In this document: piece by piece, positions 31,745 to 43,724 of the stretch
Layout of the letters: every line of letters begins with the position of its first letter
How positions within the stretch are numbered: position 1 is the first letter of the stretch
Origin: Gentiana macrophylla
Taxonomy: Eukaryota > Streptophyta > Magnoliopsida > Gentianales > Gentianaceae
Length of the DNA stretch: 64,000 bases
Direction: 5' to 3'
NCBI GenBank assembly: GCA_026214975.1
Contig: JAOBSW010000193.1
Coordinates: forward strand, 1-64,000
The notes under the pieces: model-generated
The model's input: only the letters and a program-made list of their open reading frames with translations
What the model was told of the DNA's origin: nothing
Databases searched by the model: none
Position numbers and translations under genes: made by a program

Positions 31745-34700
31745 GTCAATATAAGAATTGACTTATTTCCACCAATTCCATGCTTCAGGCAGGACAAGAT
31801 TGATCTGATTCACCCTGAAGCCAAACTTCATATACAGCTCCTTAAATTCATTCAGTGAATCTTTTGCTTTTGTAATTGGCAGCACCTTTTCACCTTTGCT
31901 ACTTCTTCTACCTCTGGTATTTGCTCTTAAAGCTCTAATCCTTGCCTCCCAAAACTTCAAACTCAAGAAGGAGTTAAGACCTTCATGAAATCCCATGTCA
32001 CGATAGGGTCTCCTTCTGTTATGGAACTCTTTCTTGTACTGTGATAGGAGATCATCAGTGAGTTGCACTCTGCCAGGTGCAGGTTGCCTAAAAGCATTTG
32101 TATCATCAGTCCATCTCTTCTGTGCAAAGAGTCTAGCATCCTCCTTTCTTTGCGGTGATTGGCCCTCTTCCCCTTAGTGACATCATCAACAAAGCGTGAG
32201 ATGAGGCCATGAATAGCTTCTGTGATACTATCACTCTGTGTAATTGACCGCCATTGTTCGATTCTAGTATCAAGTGAAGTAATCCTTGATTGCAGGGTCT
32301 CTTCCAGTCTGTTGATCCTTTCAGTGAGTTTGGGATCAGGCATAGCAGGTTGTTGTGCAGCAGCAGGCTCAGCAAGTTTGGGAGCTTCAGCAAGCTTGTC
32401 AAGTTTCTCATGTATAGAGACAAGTTGATCTTTTAGAAACTTGTCTTTGGCTTTATTTCCAACTTTGATACCATTGACATCTAGTATCAAATTATTCATT
32501 GCATTTTGAGTAGATGCAAATTTTGAAGCAACTGTATCAGTAGATTGTTTATTATCATTTACTATCTTTATCAGTTCTTCAAATCTACATTCTTACTGTC
32601 CAATTGAGTTCTTAAGCTGTTGCATGTCATTTCTTGATTCTTAACTCATTGACAACTTCAATTGGCACTCCATGGCCATTCTCTCTGTCGGTAGATCCAT
32701 GGTGAGCTCCTCAACTCTATATTGTGCCTGTTGTCTGGCGATGACCATGGCTCTACTCATATCTCTCCCAGCAGGGGGAGGTCCTTCCTCAACCATTGCA
32801 CCAAGAACATCTTCAAGGATAGGATCTTGTGCAGGTTCTTCAACAGCTTCTTCTTCTCCAAAAATTTGAAATTCTTCATCATTGTAGTCATAGTCCAAGA
32901 TTTGCTCATCCTCGTAACAATGCTGATCTGTGGCTATCCTTCCTACTGATGACCTTGGCTCCAGCAGGCTCTACTACAGCAGCCTCATCAACAACAGGGG
33001 TTTCCTCCATACCCAACTCTGGTTCCAACCTTTGTCCAGTCTTTGTTTGAGACTCGTGCTGCACTGCACCTCTGTTCCAACCTTTGTCCAGGTGCTGTTT
33101 GTACCTCAGCAACCTGTACCTCCTCTTCAATTTCCTGTGGATTAAATATAGCCTCATTATCCACTTGGAAACCTTCTGCATGACCAATCTTGGTCAGAAT
33201 CATGGCAGTTTTGGTGAGAATCCCTTCAAAGTCAAATCCACTTTGATATTCAATGGATTCCTCAGAACTAACACTTGGTTCATGAAGTCGGTGGTCTTTT
33301 CCACATCCAAATCAAGATTGCGTACATCTTCAAGGTTGTGCGAAGAGGCTCTACAACATGAAATGTGCTTGGTTCATCACCTGACCTACCAAAGACTCAA
33401 TGTAATTCCCTCGGTGATTAGTGCTTTAGGTCATCCATGGTGAGATCTTGTAGATCCTCATCCATTTCTCCGATCTGTGACCTCAAGCAAATCTACCAAA
33501 GATCGGTGGAATTTGTTATGCAGATGGTACATGTGTTAGTGCAGCCCCACTTGATTTCTCCTGGTCCAGAGGAAAATCTCTATACTATCGATGATGATGA
33601 AGAATCATCGGGACCATCTCTTGGATCTCTAAATTTGATACCCTCCTCTTACATTTGCTCATCAAAGCAGATCCGTCGATCTTGATTGCAGCAAGGTTGT
33701 ATCAATCAGATCCAGCAAGTTTTCCACTCCCAACTTGTCAAAAACCCATTCTTCAAAATCTGTCATTGGTTGAGCAGCTGGTTTTTGTCTTTTGTAGAAC
33801 CCAAACTTCCACTGGAAGTAATCAGCAATTTGCTGAAGTTTGGGATCCACATACTCTTGATTTTCTTGCTCTTTTTCACATGCCTTTCAAATGGCATAAA
33901 AGATCTCTGGAGCGACTCAGGTAGCTTGTTGACCTCCAAAGGTTCCAACAAGCGATTCATGGTATCTTCTAGATGTTTGAAAGTCATGAGTTCTTTGTGA
34001 TTGTACATTTGTACCTACTACTTCCATCTGTATCACACTTGGTTCCCCCTGACTTACATGCTCATCAGCAGGGTTAGCAGCAGACTGCTCTTCCCCCTGA
34101 ACTATTGCCAAATTTGCAGGGTCTTCAACCAAGTCTCCAATCACCTCGTCAACCACCACAAAGAGTTCGAGTTCGGTGGTTTCTTTGTGGTTCTTGATGG
34201 ATACTACAAGAGAGCTCGGGTCGATGGATCTGTTGTACATCCTCTCTGATTGCTCAAAAACAACATGTTCGACATCATCGTTAGACTTGATAACTTCTTC
34301 ATTTGAGGAATCACTTGATAACAAGCTGGTGGAATGATAGTTAGAGGCTCGGCCTCAACGACCTCTTCTTCCTCTTCTCTCTGGTGCTTCCTCTTGGACT
34401 CTTTGAGCTTCCAAGTTTTTAACTCTTTCCCTTGCCATATTTCTTCTTTTTGGTAACCTCCTTCATCCTCTTGGATAGCGGTTCATCATCATCAACTTTT
34501 CTAGTCAATTTTCTTTTTCTACTAGCTTCCTTCTGTTGTTCTCTAAAAATTTCTCCAACAGTTTTTCTTGAAGCCACAGCAGGGTTAGTAACCTCCACTT
34601 GACCCTCAAGTGAGACTCAACGATGCATCTTTGTTTTCCTTCTTGTTCTTTTTGATTTCAAGACTTACGTAGTCTTTCTAACATCGATACTCTTTCTCTT

Positions 34701-35550
34701 TCAGTGATTTTCTTTGGTGCAAAGAGTTTGATAGATATCTTCTTAGTTTGTTGAACACCGCTCACCACCGATATCACCATCATCTCCATCATCATTATCA
34801 TCAATGACCTCTCGGCCAATCTCTTCATCATCATCAAGTCCAGAATTGCATAATCAATCTCCTTTTTGTATACGGGTGATTTATGTCAATCTGGTTCAAG
34901 GTCGGGAACCTCAAGTGATTCAGAGGTGCGAATCATCAAACCTAAAGGTAAGGCCTTTGATTTCCTTTTCCTAGTTTGTCCTCCTTCGCAACTTTCTTCA
35001 TATAATGAATAAAGTACCCGGCCTGATCAAACTTCATGCTCCTGAGATGATAATCATCGACTCTATCTTGGGTCACGATAGAGTATCCATCACGCCAACT
35101 AGCCCAAGTATGTTCTTTGCAATGAGCTTGCTCGCCAGACTATATTCAATACCAATGTTTTTGTAGTTGATGCCAGTATCGATTTGATAGTTGCTTCATC
35201 TTGATCGATCTACAAAAGCCATCTTGTCCAATCCCATAGCTTGAGGATTGGTGAACCATCAACAACTTCTTCAAAACCAAACACTTGTCTCAAAGATTTG
35301 GAGGAGATTACAAGCTCCTCACCATTCTGATGGGTTTGAAGGCTTGATTCTTCTTCTATAACCATATTCTTCCGAAATCAATAACATTGGTGTATGATAT
35401 CGTTTCTAATCGATGTTGAGTATATTCTCGGTCTTGCAAATCTTCTTATTCTTCGACCTATATTAATGGCGGCTCTGTTTGATTTGCATCAACAACATAG
35501 CCTCTTACACTTTGGCTTGATTCGATTTGAACCTCAATCTTTTCCGCCAT
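31745..35550 (-). pseudogene. Copia C ORF3 (long accessory / env-like ORF)
   Basis: The ATG at 35550 (ttcaATGGcg) opens MAEKIEVQIESSQSVRGYVV. The conserved block at 35265-35327 reads NGEELVISSKSLRQVFGFEE, the counterpart of VVITE..IR in copia B and D. Near 34400-34500 there is a basic, possibly nuclear-targeting stretch (SKRMKEVTKKKKYGKGK). At 32250-32430 LTERINRLEETLQSRITSLD has coiled-coil spacing. The C-terminal part (31763-32068) ends NLVLPEAWNWWK. It is split into more than ten short frames. The function is unknown; I see no catalytic motif and no clear membrane segment. Confidence 0.6.
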
Positions 35551-35663
35551 TGAAATAAGAAAAGGATGAAGAAAATTGCTCTTAAATCTGTGTTCACACG
35601 ATGTAGATTTTGCAGAAATAAAGCAGAAATTGCAAGTGGTGAATCTGCTATGTAACAGTCTGA

Positions 35664-35673
35664 ATATATAGAC
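35664..35673 (-). promoter_or_regulatory. TATA box before copia C ORF3
   Basis: On the minus strand CTATATATTC, about 115-120 bp before the ATG at 35550, with a T/C-rich leader between them. A G-box (CACGTG) lies at 35747-35752, about 75 bp further upstream. Confidence 0.55.
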
Positions 35674-35746
35674 AGTGGGTAGTTGAAACTGTCACAGCAC
35701 GTACATTAAGGTAACCACGATTAAATCTGATTAAATGATGTCTTGA

Positions 35747-35752
35747 CACGTG
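35747..35752 (-). promoter_or_regulatory. G-box upstream of copia C ORF3
   Basis: CACGTG within 'gacacgtggtcc'. Copia D has two CACGTGGA sites upstream of its ORF3 promoter. Confidence 0.45.
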
Positions 35753-36180
35753 GTCCATTACTCCTCCATAACGTTTGTAACCGTTGGATGGTTTAACTGT
35801 GGTAATAATGGATAAAATAAATATCCCGCCAAACTGCTTTTTGACCTAAATAACTTTGACTGAGTAACGTTCCATTCAAAGCAGGTATCCTTCGGTGGGC
35901 TGGGCTCTGATCTGGCGATAATGTGCTTCAAATGCTCGACTTGACGAAGTGACTCTCTTGATCCTTGTTTTCTCCTTGTTTTGTTCAATTGATAATACAA
36001 GATGAAGTTTAATACCAATGACCGATCATCAAGTGAGCTCACCCAACATGACAAAGACCAATCCCTTGGCAACCTCATTTGCTCAATTGTTCAAACATAA
36101 GTACATGGAATTGTTGATACCAATGACTAATCGCTAAGTGAGCTCACCCAACATAGCAAAGACTAATCCCCTTGGTGAAT
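35753..36180 (-). other. Copia C spacer between pol and ORF3
   Basis: No supported ORF. Two short segments resemble each other ('tgagctcacccaacat.acaaagac' near 36035 and near 36140), a local duplication at the end of pol that is also recognisable in the other copia copies as the sequence after RNase H. Confidence 0.4.
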
Positions 36181-37860
36181 TCAATTAATCGTTGATTATC
36201 AGTCAATCTTTATAATTCCAAGTTCGAGTCCTTAATTTAGCAAATCTTTCTTTGTCAAGTGGTTTAGTGAAAATATCAGCAAGTTGATCTTGATAGGAAT
36301 GTATAGAACCACCACATCTTTCTTTTCAACATGATCTCTTATAAAATGATGTCTCACATCAATGTGCTTGGTTCTTGAATGCAAAACAGGATTTTCTGTG
36401 ATTGCAATTGCACTTGTGTTGTCACACATGATTGGAATTTCCCTTTCTTCAATTCCATAATCCCTTAATTGTTGTCTTAGCCAAAGTACTTGTGCCTGCA
36501 GATTCCAAAGACAATGTATTCACCAAAGAGTGGAAGTTGAGATAGAATTGCATTTCTTGCTAAACCAGAGACCAGTCTATTTCCCATTAAGCGACGAGGT
36601 TCACGAGGTGCTTTTTCTATCAATCTTGCATCCAGCATAATCAGAATCTGAGTAGGATATTACTTTGAAGCTTCCTTCCTTGGAATACCATATTCCTACT
36701 CCCAAGGTCTCTTTAAGATACTTGAGAATTCTCTTAACTGCACCTATATGACTTTCTTTAGGTTTAGATTGAAATCTTGCACAAACACCTACGACAAAGG
36801 ATATATAAAGTCTCTTTGGCGGTGAGATACTGAGAGACGCCTATCATCATACAATACAAAGTCGATCAACATCTTTGCCTTCTTTATCTTCATCCAATCT
36901 GATGTTTGTACTCATAGGAGTTGAATTCTTAGTGCTGTTTTCCATACCAAATTTCTTCAGCAACTCTTTGGTATACTTGGTTTGATGAATGAAGATTCCA
37001 TCCTTCATCTGTTTAACTTGCAATCCCAAGAAGTAATTCATTTCTCCCATCATACTCATTTGGAATTTGCTCTTCATTAGATTTGCAAACTTTTCACAAA
37101 GTAAATCATTCTCAGAACCAAAAATTATGTCATCCACATAAATTTGTACCCAGTCTTTGTCCCTTCATCGATTACGAAAAGTGTCTTGTCAATGGTCCTT
37201 TTGTAAAACCATTGTCCACCAAGAATTGAGATAAAGTCTCATACCATGCTCTTGGTGCTTGTTTCAATCCATAAAGTGCTTTGTTGAGTCTATACACTTT
37301 ATCTTCTTGATCTTTAACTTCAAATCCAGGAGGTTGCTGAACATACACTTCCTCCTCTAGGATACCATTCAAAAATGCACTCTTGACATCCATTTGATAT
37401 ACTTTGAAGTTCTTGTATGCAAAGCATGTGCCAAAAATAATCGATAGCTTCCAATCTTGCAGCAGGTGCATAAGTCTCATCAAAATCTATTCTTACCTTG
37501 AGAATAGCCTTTTGCAACTAGTCGGCCTTATTTCTAACAATGGTACCAGATTCATCAAGTTTATTCCTGTATACCCATTTAGTACCAATGATATTTGCAT
37601 GACTTGGCCTTTCAACTAGTGTCCAAACTTGATTTCTTTCAAATTCATTTAATTCTTCTTGCATAGCAATTATCCAATCTGGATCTGAAATTGCTTCTTC
37701 AACAACTTTAGGTTCCATTTGAGATAGGAAACAAGTAAACATAGCTTCCAGTTGTCTTCTAGTCCTCACACCTTGCTGTACATTGCCAATTACTTGTTCA
37801 GCAGGGTGATTCCTTAACCATTGTGGATTTTGGTTATTTTGATTTTCAGGAATATCATCT
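36181..37860 (-). CDS. pol: Copia C reverse transcriptase and RNase H
   Basis: RT blocks in order: [34 protein letters not shown], the ARLEAI block, [51 protein letters not shown] (catalytic Asp pair near 37125) and [20 protein letters not shown]. RNase H: SDSDYAGC region near 36630-36650, then [20 protein letters not shown] and [17 protein letters not shown] (36232-36429). Frame changes near 37510, 37170-37140, 36850, 36480-36600 and 36270 break it. Many of these fall on CAG/CTG positions and may be sequencing error. Confidence 0.85.
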
Positions 37861-39345
37861 TGGTAGGGTCCTTGTAGTTTCTTCTCTGAGGGGTCGTGAG
37901 ATCCTTGAATTGCTTGATTGTTGCATCGGTAACATTGTCACAGGTGTTAAGTGAGGCGATGTCGAAACTTTTAAGTCATTGAATCTTTCCAAAACTTCAA
38001 CACAATCTGGATCAGTGACTTGTTGATTCTTAGCGGAGTTCATGATCTTCATCTTCCATTCCGATAAACTTAGGTTCATCAAACACAACATGGATTGTTT
38101 CTTCATGTTTTAGTGACCTCTTGTTCAGTACCCTGAATGCTCTGCTGACTGAAGAATATCCCAAGAATATGCCTTCATCTGATTTTGGTTGGAATGTCTT
38201 CAAATGAACTTTGTGATTTAGAATAAAACATTTACTTCCAAATGGATGGAAATAGGATATGTTAGGTTTCCTTCCATTCCAAACCTCATAAGGTGTCTTC
38301 AATGACTTCTTGTTTCTTGATGTTCTATTTTGTGTATAGCATCTTTGTATTCTTGCTTCATTTAATATCTTTCAGGTAGCAATGCTTCACAAATCATTGT
38401 TCTTCCCTGCTTCCTTTAATGTCCTGTTTCTTCTTTCAAAGAACCCCATTTTCTTTGAGGTGTACCAATGAGCAAGAAGTTGATGAAGTACACCATTACA
38501 TTCACTATATTCTCTTATAACTTTGTTGAGAAATTCGAGTACCTGATCGATCTTATCTTTTATGGTATTAAACTTTTCTCATTTTGTAATCTCTTCAAAA
38601 GATTAGGCATGCTTTGGAGTGTCTCACTTTTCTTGTTCATGAATATCACCCAAGTGTATCTAGAAAAATCATCCACAACCACTAAGGTGTATTTCTTTCT
38701 GTCACACTTGTTGGAGTTATTGGTCCAAAAGATCCATGTGCATAAGCTCCAACACTCTGTTAGTTGATTGTTTAGTCTTTGACTTGAAACTTGACTTTAT
38801 CATTTACCTTGGCGACATGCATCACGGATAGCATCCTTCTTGAATGTGATCTCGGGTAAACCAACCACTAACTTCTTCTTCACTAACTGATTAATATCAT
38901 CAAAATTTAGATGATTTAACTTCTTGTGCCATAACCAATTGTGTTGATTTGGTATGCACAATCAGCAGTGTTTCGAAGGCTATGATGAGACCAATCCACA
39001 ACATACATGTTCTCGTTTCCTTCTACCGACAAGTACAACTTGATCACCTCTTTCACTAATGACAATACAATTGTTTTTGTCAAAAGTGACCTTGTATCCC
39101 ATATCACAGAATTGTCCAGTGCTCAGCAAGTTGTAATCCAGTCCTTCCACATATGCAACATTCTTGATTGTAAGTCCATTTCTGATAAGTGTGCCATATC
39201 CTCTTATATAACCAGGTGTATTTTTGTTGCCAAAATTTACCCTTGGACCATCTTTTGCCACAAAGTTTGATAGCAGTGCTTATTCTTTGTCATGTGTCCG
39301 GAACATCCTTTGTCAAAGTACGGACACCCTACAAAACAAAGTTAA
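37861..39345 (-). CDS. pol: Copia C protease, GAG-pre-integrase and integrase
   Basis: The protease active site near 39300-39320 reads YFDKGCSGHMTKNK, where copia B has YFDSGCSRHMTK. The Asp is kept; the Ser and Arg changes fall on CAG-type trinucleotides and may be artefact. VAKDGPRVNFGNKNTPGYIRGYGTLIRNGL and the GAG-pre-integrase follow (39261-38850). Integrase blocks are visible near 38700-38640 and 38570-38400, and the C-terminal part TPYEVWNGRKPN, GYSSVSRAFRVLNKRSLKHE and HVVFDE at 38030-38302 is open. The three catalytic acids lie in different frames. Confidence 0.8.
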
Positions 39346-40039
39346 TGCATTTTAGGTACCCAAACTGTTTGGGTCCATAGTGGTCGATGGCAAGCATGAC
39401 CCTTGGTATGTTTCCATAAGGTCTTCTCCTAAATGTGTCATACTTTGGTTCATACTTTGGTTCATACATGTATTCCACACATCCATAAGTTCTAACAAAG
39501 AGTGAGGTTGTGTAGGAACCACATATGTTTTACGGCCTTTTGGTACATAATCTTTGTTTGAAATGATTCTTGTTATTAGAAACATTTGCATAACCATAGG
39601 TGTCTTTGTCTATTAGAAGACGATACAGTAATATGGAGTCTCTTTGAGGTCTTGTGTAAGTCCCACTTTGATTCCATTGCCTAGGTTTTACCCTAGTAGT
39701 ATGGTTATCTTGATTGTTTCTAGCATTAGATGCAGGAATATTCCAATCATTATCAGATGGGAGCAGTCTACCTTTCCCCCTAAGATAAGTATCCCTTGAA
39801 TGATCAACAATTTTGGATTTAGGATTCTTATTCTTGGAATATTTTTGTTTCTTTCCTTACGTGGTCCAGCGAGACTTGGTGTGAGTCCGCTATCAGTGAC
39901 TTAAGGCACAATGAATCCTATTTTTGGATTTATTCTTTTACTAGAGTGTTGACTTCGAGACTTCCGATTTTGCTTCCTTGAGGCATTCTCATTTGGTTTT
40001 CTTGCTTGGCTGACCTTCTTGGGAGATGGATCTAGTGCG

Positions 40040-41646
40040 AGGCACAAACTTAGGACAAATTCTCAGTACTAGGTTGATAACTTTCTTTGGATCCACTCTT
40101 GTTAGATTCTTTGAGTTCCAAATCCAAGCCCGATTCTATCTCCATAAGGCTTTCCGATTTGTATGCGTGATTGGAACAAGATGGTTCAAGTAGATTCAGA
40201 GGTCTTTGGATGTTCAAAGTGATCTTATCTCGATTCTGTCCAACATCTTTTTCCTTACCTTTGAAAACCCTTAATTCAGCTTTCAATCTTCCAACTTCTA
40301 ACTCAAGAGCCTCTTTTTCAGCCTTCACAATCTCATAACCAGATTGTATTATCCTTAGTTGATTAAGGATGGCATCCAAAGTCTCATTGTTGTCAGAATT
40401 TCTAGGATTTGAACCACAGGTTGATTCACAATCACTTCCAGCAGGAGTGTTTATAGATACAGTGTTGTATACCTCCTCAGTTTCATCCATGTTGGCCATC
40501 AAAGCATAATCCTCCATATCAGCAACCAGTGCTGTGTCATCTGATTCATTTCCTTTTTCAGATTCCACTTCATATCCTGATTCATCTTCAGCAACCATAG
40601 CCTTCTTGCCATGTCTCCTTTGTTGACTCTTGGTCTTCAGTAGGTCTGGACAATCAGGTCTAAAATGTCCAGGCTTCTTACAGTTGAAGCAAAGATAATC
40701 AGGTTCCTTGCCTTGTTTCAACTCAGGACAATCAGGTCTGAAGTGTCCTGGTTTCTTGCAATGAAAGCATAGATAGTCATTATCTTTCTTTGGTTCTTCT
40801 TTCCTTCTTCGGTAGGCCTCTTTGTGAAATTTCTTGTAGGGGCCTTTCCGGTCTTCATCATTCGATTTTCTTGCTCAAGTAGGGCAATTTGCTCTTGCAT
40901 TTCATCTAGCATATCATCCTGTCCTCCCGATGTTTCTTCATGATGTGAAGCAGCCAATGCTGATGGTCTTTGGCTCTTCTTTTCGGCCAGCACTAGCTTC
41001 TTGCTAAATTCATAGGCCTTAAGATCGAGAGAACAGTTTGAAGGTGTCTTCTTCATGCAGCATTCTCATTTCTTCAATTGCAGTCACCTTCATTTTCCAA
41101 ACATCTCTTGCAGGTAAAGCTTCCAAGATTTTGGTGTTTACTTCCTCTTTTGAATAACTTACACTCAAGCAGAGTAAGTTCATCTAAGATTGCATTGAAT
41201 CGGACTCCATTTGCTCAATGGTTTCATTAGGTAGCATTTTGAACTTTTGAAACCTTTTACGGCCACACCGATTTTGTTCTTCTTTATTGCATCGGTGCCT
41301 TCACAGATTAAGTGGATCTTATCCCAAAGTTCTTTTGCGATCTTGCAATCTTTGACTTTCATGTACATATTGCTATCCAAGGTTCTGTAGATGATATCAA
41401 TAGCAATGTTGTTGAGGTTTGCTCTTTTCCTGTCTTATGCATTCCATTCTCTCTTTGGTTTAGGAATGTACTCAGATTCATCACCCACTATTATACGCCT
41501 TTGTAATCTTGGTGGTCCTTGATTTAGTACATCCATCATCTCATTATGAGTAGCGAGCAAGATATGCCACGCATTCGACGTTTATACTCATCAAATCTAT
41601 CAAGAGAGCACATCAACATGGTTCTAGCATCTTGTGTGTTATCCAT
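40040..41646 (-). CDS. gag: Copia C gag with two tandem zinc knuckles
   Basis: The start at 41646 (MDNTQDARTMLMC) matches copia B. Blocks: LDSNMYMKVKDCKIAKELWD, then LKAYEFSKKLVLAEKKSQRP, EMQEQIALLEQENRMMK, and two CCHC knuckles 78 bp apart (YLCFHCKKPGHFRPDCP and YLCFNCKKPGHFRPDCP at about 40780-40645). 40050-40721 is open for 223 residues and contains KAEKEALELEVGRLKAEL, a coiled-coil stretch. The linker to the protease (about 40040-39345) is in short frames. Gag packages the RNA through the zinc knuckles; most other plant copia gags have one. Confidence 0.85.
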
Positions 41647-41734
41647 GATGCAAGTCTTGAAAATCGGTAACTTGAAAGAAAGTTTTAAAGAATTTTCACA
41701 AGCACAACAAGTAGGATTCCTTGAGCGAAGCCTT

Positions 41735-41747
41735 TGCTCGATACCAA
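41735..41747 (-). other. Copia C primer-binding site
   Basis: On the minus strand TTGGTATCGAGCA, one base after the LTR end. Relative to the initiator tRNA-Met complement TTGGTATCAGAGCA one A of CAG is missing. Confidence 0.8.
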
Positions 41748-41748
41748 T

Positions 41749-43460
41749 TGTTGGTCCTTGAAAAGGCTTTAGTTAAGTTTAGAGGGGGTGAATAAACTTA
41801 ACACTTAAAACTTTGGAGTTAACAAATTTGCAACTTCATGACTCTTGATATTTCGAAGAGTCTGTTGAGACCTCGATAAGCTCTGGCGATAAATGATGAG
41901 TTCATCGGTGATTCGCTTTCTTTGAATTTGTGCAGCGGAATAATATCAAAATTAAGCCTTGTTACTTGTTGTTAAATATGTTACCAAGTATTAGATACTC
42001 AGTAGTGTATGTGTGTGATTTCAGTTTCTAGATTCAGCAGGTTGATATGAATAATAACTAAGTGCGAAAGTAAATGCAATAAGTAAGTAGAGAGATTTTT
42101 ATAGTGGTTCCAGGTGATGTAATCCTGTACGTCCACTCTTCTCCTGTGATGTTGGAGGAAATTCACTAGAGATCTTTGAGTTATCTATTACAAAGAATCC
42201 TAGGTTGCTTGTCCTTCACCAATAACTATGGCTTCACAAAGCTGGCGGGAGCAGGTAGGATTGTTGCTCCCGAGTCTTCCCACTTTGGTCCTTGAAGGGT
42301 AGAATTGCCTCTTCACCGGCTCCACCACAAACCAACGATCTTTCACACTAACAATGGATGCTTCATTTGTCTTGGCAGAGTTCTTTATAAAATAAAGAAT
42401 GAATCAATTAAATGATTCGATTCAAAAGCGGCTTGATTAGGATGATATAATCGCCAGCTTGCGGTCTTCAAGTGTGTATGCTTGATGCGGCTGAACACGT
42501 AATTCACTTGAAGAAAATAACTAGATCGTGACCTTAAGCTCGAAGAAGTTCAAAGAGGTGTTTTTCACTCAGTGTTATCACTTGAAGTTTATTCCAAAAT
42601 TCATCATGTTCTTCTTGAGTTGAAAGTCCTCTATTTATAGGTAGGAATGCATGTGACTTGAATTTGAAATTCAAATGTGACCGTTTCTTGTATTTGTCCC
42701 ATCCTCACCGCATTCTCGTCACTATTCATAGGATCGACCTTTGTCAGATTACTTTTGTGACTGGCATCTGTCCCACCCTTTGACTTGTATCCAATGGATA
42801 AAAATATGGATCATCCCAACGTCTTTTAATCTCACCTTTGATTTGCTTGATAAGTCGAGGTAGTTGGATGTTCTTATCCATGTAACTTTCAATAATCTTG
42901 AATTAATCGAGGTATATATCAAAGAGGTTCATTAGTCTGCTTTGTAAAACCAATCGATCTGCTTGAACATCATATTTTTTGTCTCAGTAAAATATAATGC
43001 AAATTGATTCCTTTTATCCAACTTTTATTTGTGAAGTTAGATTACATCATTTTAAATATAACTGAGTTCCAAACATCATCCAACTTGTGGAACTTAGACC
43101 TTACACACAAGATATATGTAATCGGTTTAGGTCATCACAGACTTGCCTAAATATCGATTCCATATCCTTGACATTAAATACTAAGTTTGATCCCTTAGCC
43201 TTCATTTCTTGAGTTTGAACCCTCGGCCTTCGGTCTTGGTCTTGGTGAGGTTCCCGACAAGTCATCGACCTATTTACCCTCATCGACCTAGACCATCATT
43301 GATAAGCGATCAATGACCTTTTTACAAATGCTTGTTTGATCAAACCTATTTATGAATCAAACTCTAATAAACCTATACATTTTATCTAGACATCTTTTTG
43401 CCTTTGCACTATAAGAGCTAGTATGGCACTCATCATCAAAACTAAGAAATAAGTCCAACA
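41749..43460 (-). repeat. Copia C 5' LTR (1712 bp)
   Basis: TGTTGG...CCAACA on the minus strand, TATA core near 42631-42640, followed by the primer-binding site. It is paired with 29763-31478; the two are collinear along their whole length. Confidence 0.9.
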
Positions 43461-43465
43461 ACAAC
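43461..43465. repeat. Target-site duplication of copia C, right
   Basis: ACAAC, identical to 29758-29762. Confidence 0.9.
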
Positions 43466-43585
43466 ATAGTAAGAAGGGACTTATCCGCTGCCCAAAAGCT
43501 TTTAAACATAAGAAAAGTTTTTGAAACTCCACTATAGTCATTCACCCCCCTCTGACTATAGTTTCACCCTTCTCTGGGACCAACA
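43466..43585 (+). repeat. Copia D 5' LTR, part 2
   Basis: It continues the LTR interrupted at 29762 and ends CCAACA immediately before a primer-binding site, which fixes its identity and orientation. Confidence 0.8.
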
Positions 43586-43586
43586 A

Positions 43587-43600
43587 TTGGTATCGGAGCA
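43587..43600 (+). other. Copia D primer-binding site
   Basis: TTGGTATCGGAGCA. The initiator tRNA-Met complement is TTGGTATCAGAGCA; the single difference is CAG read as CGG. Confidence 0.8.
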
Positions 43601-43724
43601 GTGTTCCTAGTATCAGAACCTGTTCGGATCTAATTTCTGGTAACAAGGAGATCACGTATTTTCAAAATAGTTTTCAAATCTGAGCTTTCCGTTAATTCAC
43701 ATATAGATCTATTATTTTCAACTT

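Larger units (their letters stand above)
29763..43460 (-). mobile_element. Copia C: complete 13.7-kb SIRE-type element
   Basis: Two LTRs (41749-43460 and 29763-31478, TGTTGG...CCAACA), primer site, gag, protease, integrase, RT, RNase H, a long ORF3, polypurine tract, and a perfect ACAAC target duplication. The LTRs are identical over long stretches, so insertion is recent. Differences cluster at CAG/CTG sites. Domain order and RNase H motifs are SIRE/Maximus-like. The element is long for the lineage because ORF3 occupies nearly 4 kb. Confidence 0.93.

Noticed and set aside
33084..33443. 119-codon plus-strand ORF
   Set aside because: It is antisense to copia C ORF3, whose motifs and promoter fit the minus strand; no domain of its own.
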